DNA of 64,000 nucleotides from Microcoleus sp036705565 (GCA_036705565.1 JAUBUY010000019.1), one strand, 5' to 3'; counted from the first letter of the stretch, positions 26,239 through 35,590 are shown. Notes: a model not told the origin generated them from the sequence alone. Program-made: numbers and translations.

Positions 26239-27054
26239 ATGATTAAACAAAAACATAAATATGCCGACCTTGCTCAACTCCCCCACACAGATACCGTGCT
26301 CCAAAAACTCCCTGTAGAAGTTAAAGAATGGGCCCAAAGCTTGCCTTGGAACCAACGGCGCTATGTCTTGTCTCTCTGCTACATATTGTGTGCATCTACT
26401 CCCGACTTGCAAGCAGAATTTTTAGATAATTATACAGCCGACGGTTTAGTTTCAAAAATGTTTGAAGATGTAGATACTCTACACCGAGTCAAAGAGTATT
26501 TAATCAGATTTCGGGTCAAAAAACAATTAAACGAATCAGATTTAAGAAGCTACATCAAACAATTTTATATCCACTCAGCTCAACAATCGCTCCGAGAAAC
26601 TGACCAATATTTAGAATCTGCACTCCGCTTCGTCTTGAGTACAGAAGAACGCAATAATGTTTTTAACTACATTTTGGGCTTTGAATTTATTAAAATTGTG
26701 TTTCAAATGAGCTGGTTGCAACACGAAAGATTAGCGAGACTCCAAAAAAATCAGTCGCAGTTTATTGAGGCCTATATCAAGCCGATTCAACACGCACACA
26801 GAATTAATGGCATAATTCTCCCGAAAGATGAGAGAATATTTTTTGCCAGACGCACCTATTACGTTCAACTACCTAACATTTCCTATAGAAGACTTATTGA
26901 GTTAGTCATGGCAACTTTTACTACAGAAATGGTGAGTAATTGCGGATTTTCTATCAGTCGCCACTCTCAAGCTCTGCGTTTTGACTGCGATTACATTTAT
27001 GATCCAGAACCAGAAGAAGAAAGATTTCCTACTGACTTGCAATTTATTCATTAA
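26239..27054 (+). CDS. Conserved cyanobacterial protein of unknown function
   Basis: A 271-residue, mostly helical soluble protein starting MIKQKHKYADLAQLPHTDTV. Notable stretches are EWAQSLPWNQRRYVLSLCYI, RSYIKQFYIHSAQQSLRETD, NYILGFEFIKIVFQMSWLQH and IKPIQHAHRINGIILPKDE. I recall close relatives only in cyanobacteria, some labelled cobyrinic acid a,c-diamide synthase; I see no P-loop or amidotransferase motif to support that label. The last 15 residues are very acidic (YDPEPEEERF). The gene stands alone; a CRP-like site lies upstream. Confidence 0.8.
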   Translation: MIKQKHKYADLAQLPHTDTVLQKLPVEVKEWAQSLPWNQRRYVLSLCYILCASTPDLQAEFLDNYTADGLVSKMFEDVDTLHRVKEYLIRFRVKKQLNESDLRSYIKQFYIHSAQQSLRETDQYLESALRFVLSTEERNNVFNYILGFEFIKIVFQMSWLQHERLARLQKNQSQFIEAYIKPIQHAHRINGIILPKDERIFFARRTYYVQLPNISYRRLIELVMATFTTEMVSNCGFSISRHSQALRFDCDYIYDPEPEEERFPTDLQFIH

Positions 27055-27208
27055 CTGTACGCAGTAAGGTGTATCCTAAGTTGCTGTTTTCTATTTACTT
27101 TTATTGGCGCTTTGGGCACAGGAGAGTTTTTGAAGCATGGGACTTCTAGTCGGCCGGTTAAAATCGGATGTTGCAGCCTGATTTTATAAAATAGGATGGC
27201 TGTATCCA

Positions 27209-28252
27209 TTAACCTTCCGCTTGCATTTCTTCAATGTCAAACCAGCTAACTATCACTCCCGCTAGCGGAATTGCTAGAAATATGCCTAAAAGTCCTGCTG
27301 ATCTTGCCCCCACTAACAGTGCAAAAAATACCACTACCGGATTGAGGTTAAGGGAATTTTGCATCAGTCTGGGATGAATAAAGTTGTCTTGAATTTGCTG
27401 CAAAACAATGCAAGCTGCCAATACTTTTAAAGCTAGCCACACATTTTGAGACAATACAATAAAACAAACTAAGCTAATCCCCAGCGTGGCTCCAATCCCT
27501 GGAACTAAATCAAACAATCCGATAATAAATGCTAAAATTAAAGGAAATCTCACATCTAACAGTAGGAAAATTCCAAAACTAGCTGTTGTCAAAAATAACA
27601 TTAACAGAATTTGTGCCTGAAAAAATCCTAAAAAGTTTTTCTCTATTGTTATACTTAAACGCCTGTGCAGGTGTCGAGGTATAAACTTGAGAACTAACAG
27701 CCACAGCCTCTCTCCATCAAGTAACATGAAAGAAGCTACCACCATAATTAATATTAAATTTAATAAATTGGTTAAAAATACTTGTAAGAAAGCAATACTC
27801 CAAACAACTCCAGATAAAGCTTGATTTCGCAGTTGTTCCTCAATAACTCGCAGGTTAACTTGCAGGTTTCTCGCCCGCAGGAATGCTTCGAGGCGCTCGG
27901 ACAGAGGCGCCAGAGCATTCACAAATTCAGTCAGGCTGTCAATTAATTGCTGTCCTTGAGATAAAAGAGTGACGCCTACAGTGACGGTGAGACCGCCAAA
28001 AACTAAAATGGTGAGCAAGACAACGAAGGCGACAGCTAAACTTCGCGGTAAAAATCTCTGGAGAGTTCGCACCGGATAGTTGAGCAAAAAAGCCACGAGT
28101 GCAGCAATGGTGAAAACCGCGACTGCTGTTTCAAAGTAAGCTAAAAGTTGCAGTCCAGCCCAACCAGAAGCAAATAAAAGCAAAAACCGGACTAAGGCTA
28201 AATTGCTTAGCATATTCCAAAAATTGGGAGGAGTTCTGTCTTGCTCTTTCAC
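27209..28252 (-). CDS. AI-2E / PerM family membrane transporter
   Basis: A 347-residue polytopic protein with about seven or eight hydrophobic segments. The family pattern is clear: a pair of helices near the N-terminus (RFLLLFASGWAGLQLLAYF, VFTIAALVAFLLNYPV), an amphipathic middle part, FIIGLFDLVPGIGATLG near 250-266, and a C-terminal pair ending LGIFLAIPLAGVIVSWFDI. PerM-family members have been linked to autoinducer-2, sodium or lipid-related transport; the substrate here is unknown. It is a single minus-strand gene with its ATG 17 bp downstream of an AT-rich stretch. Confidence 0.9.
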   Translation of the reverse strand: MKEQDRTPPNFWNMLSNLALVRFLLLFASGWAGLQLLAYFETAVAVFTIAALVAFLLNYPVRTLQRFLPRSLAVAFVVLLTILVFGGLTVTVGVTLLSQGQQLIDSLTEFVNALAPLSERLEAFLRARNLQVNLRVIEEQLRNQALSGVVWSIAFLQVFLTNLLNLILIMVVASFMLLDGERLWLLVLKFIPRHLHRRLSITIEKNFLGFFQAQILLMLFLTTASFGIFLLLDVRFPLILAFIIGLFDLVPGIGATLGISLVCFIVLSQNVWLALKVLAACIVLQQIQDNFIHPRLMQNSLNLNPVVVFFALLVGARSAGLLGIFLAIPLAGVIVSWFDIEEMQAEG

Positions 28253-28669
28253 AGGGATTTTTAGGGGTTAATATTATAGCTCAAAAATATTGCAGAGCTC
28301 TCTTTTAGAATCGCACCCAATATATATCTGCGGCTATCCCCCTCAAGGCAGAAAACAGATGTCGAACTGAGGCAGGAGTGGGTTCTATTCACCATAAGTT
28401 CGATCGTCCCCAATACCGAATCAAACACAAGCGCGATCGAACAAACAGCCTTTCTGAGTCTAAAACCGCCTCGGAAACTCGGTAGTCATGGCAGTATTTG
28501 TCGTGGCAGCCCTCCAACTAGGAAACAAACGCTTAAACAAGCTGGCGCCGAAAAACGGCGTTTCAGTGCCAGTGGCGAAAAATTTCAACTCTGCCTCGTG
28601 GGAGATAGTATGAACAGGTCAATTTTTGGGATACTAGAAACTAGCACTCAACTTAGCTGAGGAATAAAC
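28253..28669. other. Intergenic region upstream of gshA
   Basis: This 417-bp space between two divergent genes holds no credible reading frame. A small stem, GCGCCGAAAAACGGCG, lies near 28542. Promoters for both genes must lie here, but no strong -35/-10 pair stands out. Confidence 0.4.
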
Positions 28670-29821
28670 GTGCTGCTATCAAAAGGCTTTGAAGTAGAAA
28701 TGTATACCGGCACTCCCGAAGGTGAGGTTGTCGGTCTCTCTGATCGCATAGTCGCCGATCTAGAGGGATTTGTCCGGGAGCCTGATAGCCGCAATGTGGA
28801 GTACACGACCGCCCCGCTGTGCAGCTACGATCGCCTGCTGTGCGCCTTAGTCAAGCCACGAGTTCGGCTGCGCGAGTATTTAAAACAATTGGGCGACTAT
28901 ACCTTGCTGCCGGGAAGTACCTTGTCTCTCGGAGGGAGCGATCGATTTTACCGCTCCGATCCCAACAACCCCTACCACACCTACATCGAGCAAACCTACG
29001 GCACCAAAGTCGTCACCGCCAGCATTCACATCAACATCGGCATCTCCCAACCAGAAATGCTGATGCGCGCCATCCGCCTCGCCCGCGTCGAAGCACCACT
29101 GTACCTTGCCTTGAGCGCCTCTTCCCCCTTCCTCGACGGCGAAGTGACGGGCTATCATTCGACTCGGTGGGGTTTGTTTCCCAAAACTCCCGCCATCGTC
29201 CCCCTGTTTGAAAGTCACAGACATTACATCCAGTGGACTGAAGAACAGCTAGAACTCGGTACTATGCAAAACGTCCGCCATTTGTGGTCTGCAGTGCGAC
29301 CCAATGGCGATCGTCGCCCCTACTGTCTCAACCGCCTCGAACTGAGAATTTGCGACCTCGAAGTCAATCCTCTGGCTTTGTTAGCCATCACTGCCTTACT
29401 AGAAGCTCGCATTTGGCAGATGATGGAAGACCCCAGCTTAGACCCCTTAGAACTCAGCACCTTACCGGAGGCCACGCGCAACCAAGACTTAGTTGCCCTC
29501 ACAGACGCCAACGAAATTGCTGCATCCGAGCAAAGTTTGGATGCCGAACTTACCCACTGGCAAGACGGCAGAACTATTCTGGCACGAGATTGGATTGAGG
29601 AAATTTACCGAGAAGTCTGGCCTATAGCCAAAAAACGCGGCTTTAGTTGCTTTCTCTCGCCACTCAAAAAGATTCTCCGGGAAGGCAACACGGCCCAGCA
29701 GTGGTTGAAACTGCACGAGGGAGGTTCGGACACCCGCAGTATTATTCTGCAAGGGATTGATGGCATGGCTCACCAAGAATTGGAGCTAGAAGACAACTTG
29801 TGCGCCCAGTTAGTTGCCTGA
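28670..29821 (+). CDS. gshA: Glutamate--cysteine ligase, cyanobacterial type
   Basis: A 383-residue enzyme for the first, ATP-dependent step of glutathione synthesis. The sequence opens LLSKGFEVEMYTGTPEGEVV with the Glu of the metal site, then RNVEYTTAPLCSYD, LPGSTLSLGG, VTASIHINIGI and NRLELRICDLEVNPLALLA. These are the conserved GshA blocks of the cyanobacterial/plant-independent class, and the length is right. The start is GTG at 28670, supported by GAGGAA about 8 bases upstream. It stands alone. Peroxiredoxins encoded nearby (34072, 34916) act in the same redox network, though not in one operon. Confidence 0.9.
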   Translation: MLLSKGFEVEMYTGTPEGEVVGLSDRIVADLEGFVREPDSRNVEYTTAPLCSYDRLLCALVKPRVRLREYLKQLGDYTLLPGSTLSLGGSDRFYRSDPNNPYHTYIEQTYGTKVVTASIHINIGISQPEMLMRAIRLARVEAPLYLALSASSPFLDGEVTGYHSTRWGLFPKTPAIVPLFESHRHYIQWTEEQLELGTMQNVRHLWSAVRPNGDRRPYCLNRLELRICDLEVNPLALLAITALLEARIWQMMEDPSLDPLELSTLPEATRNQDLVALTDANEIAASEQSLDAELTHWQDGRTILARDWIEEIYREVWPIAKKRGFSCFLSPLKKILREGNTAQQWLKLHEGGSDTRSIILQGIDGMAHQELELEDNLCAQLVA

Positions 29822-29911
29822 AGTACCCGCCGTTATGATAACGGGGGCTTTCACTAGCCCCCTGGCTATGCGTACTCAGCGAATACAAATAGCCCGAACC
29901 TCCCGGTCAAT

Positions 29912-29963
29912 CGATTTTAGATTTGAGATTTTAGATTTTAGATTGACTTGCGCGAGATAAATA
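29912..29963. repeat. Compound heptamer repeat (GATTTTA)n + GATTGACTTGCGCGAGAT
   Basis: Starts with CGATTTTAGATTTGAGATTT and ends GATTGACTTGCGCGAGATAA; same unit as at 17252-17360 and 35591-35680. The rest of 29822-30214 shows no gene. Confidence 0.85.
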
Positions 29964-30214
29964 CGTTCGGCAAGTTTCATCGGATACAGGTTTTTTATTT
30001 CACCGGTCCTGAGTCTGCTTTTGGAATGAATCACGTGGCGGGTATCCTGGATGCGGGAATTGTCAAAAGTTGCAGAGCACCTCCCAAAAACCAATCAGAA
30101 TATTTAATCAATGGATCTCGACAAAGGTTATAAATAAAAGCTATAAGGTATATCTACCTGTGGGTAGTTTTATAAATTTCCCAATAGCTGTATTTTTCGC
30201 TTTTAATTAGCTTC

Positions 30215-30676
30215 ATGCCCCAACTTGTCTTGATTCACCCGCAAATCCCCCCGAATACTGGCAATATCGCCCGCACTTGCGCTGCCACAGGCACGGAACT
30301 GCATTTAGTCGGCCCGCTGGGGTTTGAAATTAGCGATCGCTACCTGAAACGGGCCGGCTTAGATTACTGGCCCTACGTCAACCTCCAGTGCCACGAAGAC
30401 TTAGCGGCTTTTTTGGCCTATCGGGAGCAGCGGGGGGGACGCTCGATCGGATTCAGCACTGGCGGGCGATACAATTACGCGCAATTCCAATTTCAGCCCA
30501 GCGACTGGCTGATGTTTGGCTCGGAAACTGTAGGCATTCCCCAATACGTCTTGGATGCCTGCGACGCCACAGTTTTCATTCCGATGAGCCAGCCTGGAGT
30601 CAGGAGTTTGAACCTCTCCGTCAGTGCCGCTGTAGGTTTATTTGAGGCTAAACGACAGTTGGGGGAGCTGGGATAA
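30215..30676 (+). CDS. trmL: tRNA (cytidine(34)-2'-O)-methyltransferase TrmL
   Basis: A 153-residue SPOUT methyltransferase that methylates the ribose of the wobble base in tRNA-Leu. Family blocks: VLIHPQIPPNTGNIARTCAA near the N-terminus, LVGPLGFEISDRYLKRAGLD, WLMFGSETVGIP (SAM-binding knot) and IPMSQPGVRSLNLSVSAAV near the end. The length is that of single-domain TrmL. It stands alone, 390 bp after gshA. Confidence 0.94.
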   Translation: MPQLVLIHPQIPPNTGNIARTCAATGTELHLVGPLGFEISDRYLKRAGLDYWPYVNLQCHEDLAAFLAYREQRGGRSIGFSTGGRYNYAQFQFQPSDWLMFGSETVGIPQYVLDACDATVFIPMSQPGVRSLNLSVSAAVGLFEAKRQLGELG

Positions 30677-31259
30677 ATCATTATCAACACATAAATATAT
30701 AGATATTTAATAGCTGGTGGAGGCTGCCAAGTCTCCATTTTCATATAAGAAATTTGTATCAAAGGGGTGAAAATCTCGATAGCCGACATTAATATATTTT
30801 ATTCATTCAAAAACAGATTGTTATCAGCAACACCAAATTACTCCCAAGATGATTCAGCAACAAAAACAGAGGATTTTAGCGATTTAGGGCGCGAGCGAGT
30901 ACCAGCTTGGGTCTGAACACTATATCTAGTAAATATACGGTTGTAGGCTGTCCGGAAATTAGCCTAAAGTCAGATAATAGGTAAGAGTTCAGAGCCTGTG
31001 CGGGAACGAAGATTTTATCTATTCGTTCCAGCTATTGCGGTGTAAGGCTTGTGGGGTTAATTGCAGCAGGTTTGACCGAGAATTTTAAAATTTCTGACGG
31101 TTTGAGCTTGTCTAAATTAAAAAAGCAAGGTAATCTGGCCTAAGCATGATAGCTGTCAACAATCAGAATATTTTTGCTTGTTGATTTAAACTCAGCTTCA
31201 TGCGATCCCCTTGAGTGTTTCCAAGGACAGTTAGCGCTTCTCAGTAGGAGGTCGTTTTT
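30677..31259. other. Intergenic region upstream of the LysM-M23 gene
   Basis: This 583-bp stretch has no credible coding frame, no tandem repeat and no obvious RNA. The last part carries TAGGAGGT (31243-31250), the ribosome-binding site of the next gene. Confidence 0.45.
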
Positions 31260-33734
31260 TTGAAACGAACATATCCCCAAATTAAGCCTGTTCAGGCTAG
31301 TGAAATCGACAGAGAGGGTTCTGCGGAACCATCCAAACAGACAACGCTCAGCACAGGCAGAGTTCGCTCTCTCGCCACGATCGGGCTGGCAATATCGGTA
31401 GGTGCTTCTGGCATCCTGCTACCGAGAAATGGAGACAGCGCTCGCGCGTCTGAACTCGCACCGACATCAGAATCCACCGCTGTACAGCCAGTATCGGCCA
31501 ACGGGCCGGCTACGTCCGCACAAGTTGACGGTTCCAGGGCCCAACAGCCCGGAACACCTTCTGAGTCGGTGACGGTTAAGGTGCAGGAAGGGCAAAGCCT
31601 TTGGGAGCTTTCTCGGGATTATCAAGTTGAACCGTTGGTACTAGCAACTGCCAACGAGATCCAACCCGATACCATACTCCAAGTTGGCCAACAGCTCAGA
31701 ATTCCGACTGCGACGGAAGCCACACCACAACAGAACGCCGGCTATAGCACATCGGCTTCGCTAGATATCGCAGCGACGGTCAATCCAGAACAAGAGTTAA
31801 ATCTGACTGGCTCCGAGCCATTGGATAGTGCAGCCATGACAGGGCTGCCATCAACCGCAGCGACCCCGCTGGTCACGACGGTACCGGAACAAAGTTCGAT
31901 CGAGATCCCGAATGCAGACGGGGCGATCGACAGTTTGAAGAAACAGGAAAACCGCACCACAGAATCGGGTCGAACGATGTTCGGGTCGGAGGGGGGAGCA
32001 AATTTATCTACATCTGCGGCATTTTTGCCCGAGTCAGCACCGACGCTGACCTCCCCCGAATATGCAACTGGGACAACTATTCCTGACCTCGATGCCACAC
32101 CTGTAATTCCCAATTCCGGGGGAGGTCAAGCAGCATCGCCCGATCGAGCATTCGAGTCAATTGAACAGTCTTTAGCAACACCCAGTTTGCCCACGGCTGT
32201 GCTAGTCCCCCCTGCAGGAAGTACCGCCGCGCCGGCTGAGGTTCTCTACAGCGTGCGTCCGGGAGATACAGTAGATGCGATCGCCAAAGGTCACGGCGTA
32301 TCGCCCAAAGATCTGATCTCCGTCAACAAGCTCGGCAACCCCAACTTGCTGAATGTCAATCAACGGCTCAAAATACCCCAAGTTGGGTTTAAAAATCCAG
32401 GGGTGCAGGCGGCAGCCTCTTATTCTGCCTCCAACTCTACATCTGTCTGGGCGGCGAATTCGGTTCCCGCATCTTTGAACCCCAGTTCGTCTACTTCGGA
32501 AATAATAGTCGGTGCTGGCGTTGCAGCACCGGCGGCCACAGTGCCTCTTGTCTCTCCCCTGGAGAACCTGGAAGGTCTGAACAATATTTCAGCGCCGATG
32601 GTTCCCCAAATTAACAGCATTTCGCTGACTCAAGTTTCCCAAACCATTAGCGATCCACGGAAGCTGGATCTTCAAGGGGAACCAACATTTACAGGTGCTG
32701 TTGACACCAGTTCCCTGCCCTCGCCAGCCAGTGCAACTGCTACCGCCATCGCTACGGGAGAATACCCGCAGCCGATCGGGTTCGTGCCAAATACTAGCGC
32801 CCAGGGTTCAAATGCCGATCCAACTAGCGCTTTACCAGAATCGAATTCGGAGGCTCGGACTACCGCAGAAGCTCTCAACCCTTATTCCGAACGCTTGAGG
32901 GCAGAAGTTGTCAGACTGCGAGAGGAATATCGTGCCTCGCGCAATTCGATCGGCGCCAATGCGGTGTCCCTGGCTCCAAATGACGGGCCCTCGGTCAACC
33001 AGTCTGAGGATATGCCAAGTGTCAATCCATATCTCTACACCCCCGACTATACTGAGGCGGTGCAGAATGAAATCAGCAGACCGCCATCAAGAGCTTGGTC
33101 TGAGCAGGTTCAGAAGCAGCAGCAAGAGCGTTTAGACCCCGCTCGCGCAGCGGAACTGCAACCGATCAACCTGACGCCAAAAAGCACTCAGGATCAGCCG
33201 GTCGTGGCAACTGCTCCTTTGGGATCTGAGGCTTACGACCCCCTAAGCAACCCGTCTTTGGGACGCATGGTTTCTCCAGAACTGCCTCCGCTGTCGAGCC
33301 CTGACACTTATCTGCCTAACGGCAAACAACAGTCTGCTAGCCGGTTTATTTGGCCGTCTAAGGGCGTTCTGACTTCTGGCTACGGCTGGCGGTGGGGACG
33401 GATGCACAGGGGAATTGATATTGCAGGGCCGATCGGCACGCCAATTGTGGCAGCATCAGACGGGGTGGTTACCTATGCTCAGTGGAACGACGGCGGCTAC
33501 GGGTATCTGGTGGAAATTACCCATCCTGACGGCACTGAGACTATCTATGCCCACAACAGCCGGATTTTGGTGCAAAAGGGTCAGAGAGTCGCTCAAGGGG
33601 AACAGATTTCAGAAATGGGGAGTACCGGCTTTAGTACCGGGCCGCACTTGCACTTTGAAATTCATCCCGCCGGACAGGGTGCTATCAACCCAATGGCTTT
33701 ACTGCCCGACGATGCGTCCAGCGCTTCTCGGTAA
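31260..33734 (+). CDS. Cell-wall endopeptidase with two LysM domains and an M23 domain
   Basis: An 824-residue envelope protein. A hydrophobic segment near 40-58 could be an export signal or anchor. LysM 1 lies at about 106-148 (EGQSLWELSRDYQVEP), LysM 2 at about 328-371 (VRPGDTVDAIAKGHGVSP); a long Ser/Ala/Pro-rich linker follows. The M23 domain occupies about 700-815. Zinc ligands are seen in MHRGIDIAG (HxxxD) and GPHLHFEIH (HxH), so it should be an active lysostaphin-type peptidase cutting peptidoglycan cross-links. The start is TTG at 31260, chosen for the near-perfect TAGGAGGT nine bases upstream. A role in cell division or filament septum remodelling is an inference. Confidence 0.93.
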   Translation: MKRTYPQIKPVQASEIDREGSAEPSKQTTLSTGRVRSLATIGLAISVGASGILLPRNGDSARASELAPTSESTAVQPVSANGPATSAQVDGSRAQQPGTPSESVTVKVQEGQSLWELSRDYQVEPLVLATANEIQPDTILQVGQQLRIPTATEATPQQNAGYSTSASLDIAATVNPEQELNLTGSEPLDSAAMTGLPSTAATPLVTTVPEQSSIEIPNADGAIDSLKKQENRTTESGRTMFGSEGGANLSTSAAFLPESAPTLTSPEYATGTTIPDLDATPVIPNSGGGQAASPDRAFESIEQSLATPSLPTAVLVPPAGSTAAPAEVLYSVRPGDTVDAIAKGHGVSPKDLISVNKLGNPNLLNVNQRLKIPQVGFKNPGVQAAASYSASNSTSVWAANSVPASLNPSSSTSEIIVGAGVAAPAATVPLVSPLENLEGLNNISAPMVPQINSISLTQVSQTISDPRKLDLQGEPTFTGAVDTSSLPSPASATATAIATGEYPQPIGFVPNTSAQGSNADPTSALPESNSEARTTAEALNPYSERLRAEVVRLREEYRASRNSIGANAVSLAPNDGPSVNQSEDMPSVNPYLYTPDYTEAVQNEISRPPSRAWSEQVQKQQQERLDPARAAELQPINLTPKSTQDQPVVATAPLGSEAYDPLSNPSLGRMVSPELPPLSSPDTYLPNGKQQSASRFIWPSKGVLTSGYGWRWGRMHRGIDIAGPIGTPIVAASDGVVTYAQWNDGGYGYLVEITHPDGTETIYAHNSRILVQKGQRVAQGEQISEMGSTGFSTGPHLHFEIHPAGQGAINPMALLPDDASSASR

Positions 33735-33872
33735 CGACTGGTCGAAAGTTATGGGTTTTGAATGATTACCAAAACTCATAACTTTTACTAGAAGTCATTA
33801 GAAATAGTGTTGTTTCAAAAGCAGACATAGCTAGCCCTACCGTGCTACGATAGTAAATCGTGAAGTAGATTT

Positions 33873-33945
33873 GGCTCAGTGGCGCAGTGGTTAGCGCAGG
33901 GGACTCATAAGCCCAAGGTCGCAGGTTCAAATCCCGCCTGAGCCA
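33873..33945 (+). tRNA. tRNA-Met (anticodon CAT)
   Basis: A 73-base cloverleaf: acceptor GGCTCAG/CTGAGCC, D arm GCGC/GCGC, anticodon CAT at 33906-33908 in the loop CTCATAA, T arm with TTCAAAT. CCA is not encoded. The D arm and anticodon region match cyanobacterial elongator tRNA-Met rather than initiator. Three weak pairs stand out: two at the ends of the anticodon stem (GGGGA against GCCCA) and an A-C in the T stem (GCAGG against CCCGC). Confidence 0.9.
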
Positions 33946-33965
33946 TTATTTAATCAAAAAAACTG

Positions 33966-33994
33966 CGCTCTCAAATTTGAGAGCGTATTTTTTT
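33966..33994 (+). terminator. Rho-independent terminator after tRNA-Met
   Basis: CGCTCTCAAATTTGAGAGCG is a perfect 20-base palindrome, followed by TATTTTTTT. Confidence 0.9.
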
Positions 33995-34071
33995 GATCGA
34001 TCGAGAAGATACTTGTAGTCGTTATGAGTATGATATATTTGTAACAGTTCGTAAAAAAGGAAACAAAATCT

Positions 34072-34671
34072 ATGACCAGTGAATGCCTCCGGGTTGGTCA
34101 AGCTGCACCCGACTTCGCAGCAACAGCCGTAGTGGATCAGGAATTCAAGACAGTGAAACTGTCCGACTATAAAGGCAAAAAGTATGTAGTCCTGTTCTTC
34201 TACCCCTTGGACTTCACCTTTGTGTGCCCGACTGAGATTACAGCATTTAGCGATCGCTTCGAGGACTTCAAGAAAATCGATACCGAAATCCTCGGCGTAT
34301 CCGTGGACAGTGAATTCTCTCACCTCGCTTGGATACAAACAGACCGTAAATCTGGCGGTGTTGGCGACCTCAACTATCCCTTAGTTGCTGACCTCAAAAA
34401 AACAATTAGTTCGGCCTACAACGTCCTCGACCCAGAAGCAGGCATTGCCCTCAGAGGTCTGTTCATCATCGACAAAGAAGGCATCATCCAACACTCTACT
34501 ATCAACAATCTTGCCTTCGGCCGCAACGTGGACGAAACTCTCCGTACTCTGCAAGCTATCCAACACGTCCAGTCTCATCCCGATGAAGTTTGTCCCGCCG
34601 GCTGGCAGCCCGGTGACAAGACCATGACTCCCGATCCTGTCAAGTCTAAGGTATTCTTTGCTGCGGTTTAA
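34072..34671 (+). CDS. Typical 2-Cys peroxiredoxin
   Basis: A 199-residue thiol peroxidase reducing H2O2 and organic peroxides with electrons from thioredoxin. Peroxidatic C52 lies in DFTFVCPTEITAF and resolving C174 in DEVCPAGWQPG. GGVGDLNYPLVAD corresponds to the GGLG motif linked to overoxidation sensitivity, but the matching C-terminal YF motif is replaced (ends SKVFFAAV), so robustness is uncertain. AAAAAAGGAAAC lies just before the ATG. A hairpin follows the stop, so it is monocistronic; a second, different peroxiredoxin starts 245 bp later. Confidence 0.95.
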   Translation: MTSECLRVGQAAPDFAATAVVDQEFKTVKLSDYKGKKYVVLFFYPLDFTFVCPTEITAFSDRFEDFKKIDTEILGVSVDSEFSHLAWIQTDRKSGGVGDLNYPLVADLKKTISSAYNVLDPEAGIALRGLFIIDKEGIIQHSTINNLAFGRNVDETLRTLQAIQHVQSHPDEVCPAGWQPGDKTMTPDPVKSKVFFAAV

Positions 34672-34683
34672 GCAGATTATATT

Positions 34684-34714
34684 GGTAGGGACACGGCAGT
34701 GTCGTGTCCCTACC
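34684..34714 (+). terminator. Hairpin after the 2-Cys peroxiredoxin gene
   Basis: GGTAGGGACACG pairs perfectly with CGTGTCCCTACC over a seven-base loop. No T run follows; this palindrome belongs to a type widely dispersed in cyanobacteria and may act as terminator or 3' stabiliser. Confidence 0.6.
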
Positions 34715-34733
34715 CGCAGAGGTATTCCTTTAA

Positions 34734-34867
34734 CCTGACATCTTGCAGCAATATCAATAAGAGGATTTTTCGTGGGGTCGGGCGGGTTTATAGAACCTAT
34801 TTGCAAGCTTTAAGGCTGTTGGCGAACCCGCCCCTACGGCTAATTGAGAATGCTGCAATATCTCAGT
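34734..34867. mobile_element. 134-bp MITE, copy 2
   Basis: Same element as at 11577-11710 and in the same orientation, starting CCTGACATCTTGCAGCAATA and ending CTGCAATATCTCAGT. The near identity over the full length, including the inner GGGCGGGTT/AACCCGCCC palindrome, suggests recent movement. It sits between the two peroxiredoxin genes. Confidence 0.85.
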
Positions 34868-34915
34868 TTAACCGGATTTTTAAATTAGCAATTAGCAATT
34901 ACCCAATTAGGAAAT

Positions 34916-35473
34916 ATGCTGACTTCTACTAATTTTAGCGGCTTGTTAAATGAGCGGTTTTTCCAAAATTTATTGCCTGTTCCGGCGAGTAATGTTCTGA
35001 AGCTGGGACAGATGACGCCAGATTTTGAATTGCCGGATATTAATAATGGCAAATTAGTGCGGCTGTCGAATTATCGGGGCGATAGACCGGTGGTTCTGGC
35101 TTTTACGCGGATTTTTACAGAAAAGCAATATTGCCCTTTCTGTTTTCCTCACATTAAAGCTTTGAATGAAAACTGGGAAAAATTTGCCGATCGCAATATA
35201 GAATTATTGATGGTTGCCAGTACCGACGATCGCCAAAGCCAAATTGTGGTTAGAGATTTAGGCTTGAAAATGCCTCTGCTTTCCGATCCGGGCTGTCAAG
35301 TTTTTCGGGCTTATCAAGTCGGTCAGGCTTTAGGTGCTCCTTTGCCCGCTCAGTTTGTTTTGGCTGCAGATGGAAAACTCCTCTTCAAACATTTGTTTTC
35401 TTTCATAGACCACAATGCTAGTGTGGACACTTTGCTGAAATATGTCGGTAAGGAAACCGCTGCTGTGTCCTAA
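34916..35473 (+). CDS. AhpC/TSA-type peroxiredoxin-like protein
   Basis: A 185-residue thioredoxin-fold protein. LGQMTPDFELPDINNGKLVRLSN (first part near 30-52) and RGDRPVVLAF are typical AhpC/TSA. The active site is C73-P-F-C76 in EKQYCPFCFPH, a CxxC rather than the usual TxxC, so it may act as a thiol-disulfide reductase or an atypical peroxiredoxin. DPGCQVFRAYQVG holds a further Cys that could resolve. The ATG at 34916 lies after TTAGGAAAT. A strong terminator follows at 35488. Confidence 0.85.
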   Translation: MLTSTNFSGLLNERFFQNLLPVPASNVLKLGQMTPDFELPDINNGKLVRLSNYRGDRPVVLAFTRIFTEKQYCPFCFPHIKALNENWEKFADRNIELLMVASTDDRQSQIVVRDLGLKMPLLSDPGCQVFRAYQVGQALGAPLPAQFVLAADGKLLFKHLFSFIDHNASVDTLLKYVGKETAAVS

Positions 35474-35487
35474 TTTGGAGTTTTTCA

Positions 35488-35529
35488 CCGCTGATGTACG
35501 CTGGTTTAGGCTCATCAGCGGGATTTTTT
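35488..35529 (+). terminator. Rho-independent terminator after peroxiredoxin-like gene
   Basis: CCGCTGATG (35488-35496) pairs with CATCAGCGG (35513-35521); GATTTTTTC follows. Confidence 0.8.
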
Positions 35530-35590
35530 CAGCGGTTGACCAAGAATTTCTTGATAGTACAAGCCCCCGGATTTATCCGTGGAATCAATC

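Noticed and set aside
26011..26412. 133-residue minus-strand frame
   Set aside because: It overlaps the start of the better supported 26239 gene and the CRP-like site, and has no recognisable domain.
26239..27054. Annotation as cobyrinic acid a,c-diamide synthase
   Set aside because: No P-loop, DNA-binding-like CobB/CobQ fold motif or glutamine amidotransferase domain is visible; the label seems to be inherited.
28880..29224. 114-residue Gly/Asp-rich minus-strand frame inside gshA
   Set aside because: Antisense shadow of a conserved gene; composition reflects codon structure of the plus strand.
29876..30133. Short frames on both strands over the compound repeat
   Set aside because: Translations of heptamer repeats such as LKSKISNLKS, seen at every such array.
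34699..34932. 77-residue plus-strand frame between the peroxiredoxin genes
   Set aside because: It is the translation of the MITE and its flanks.
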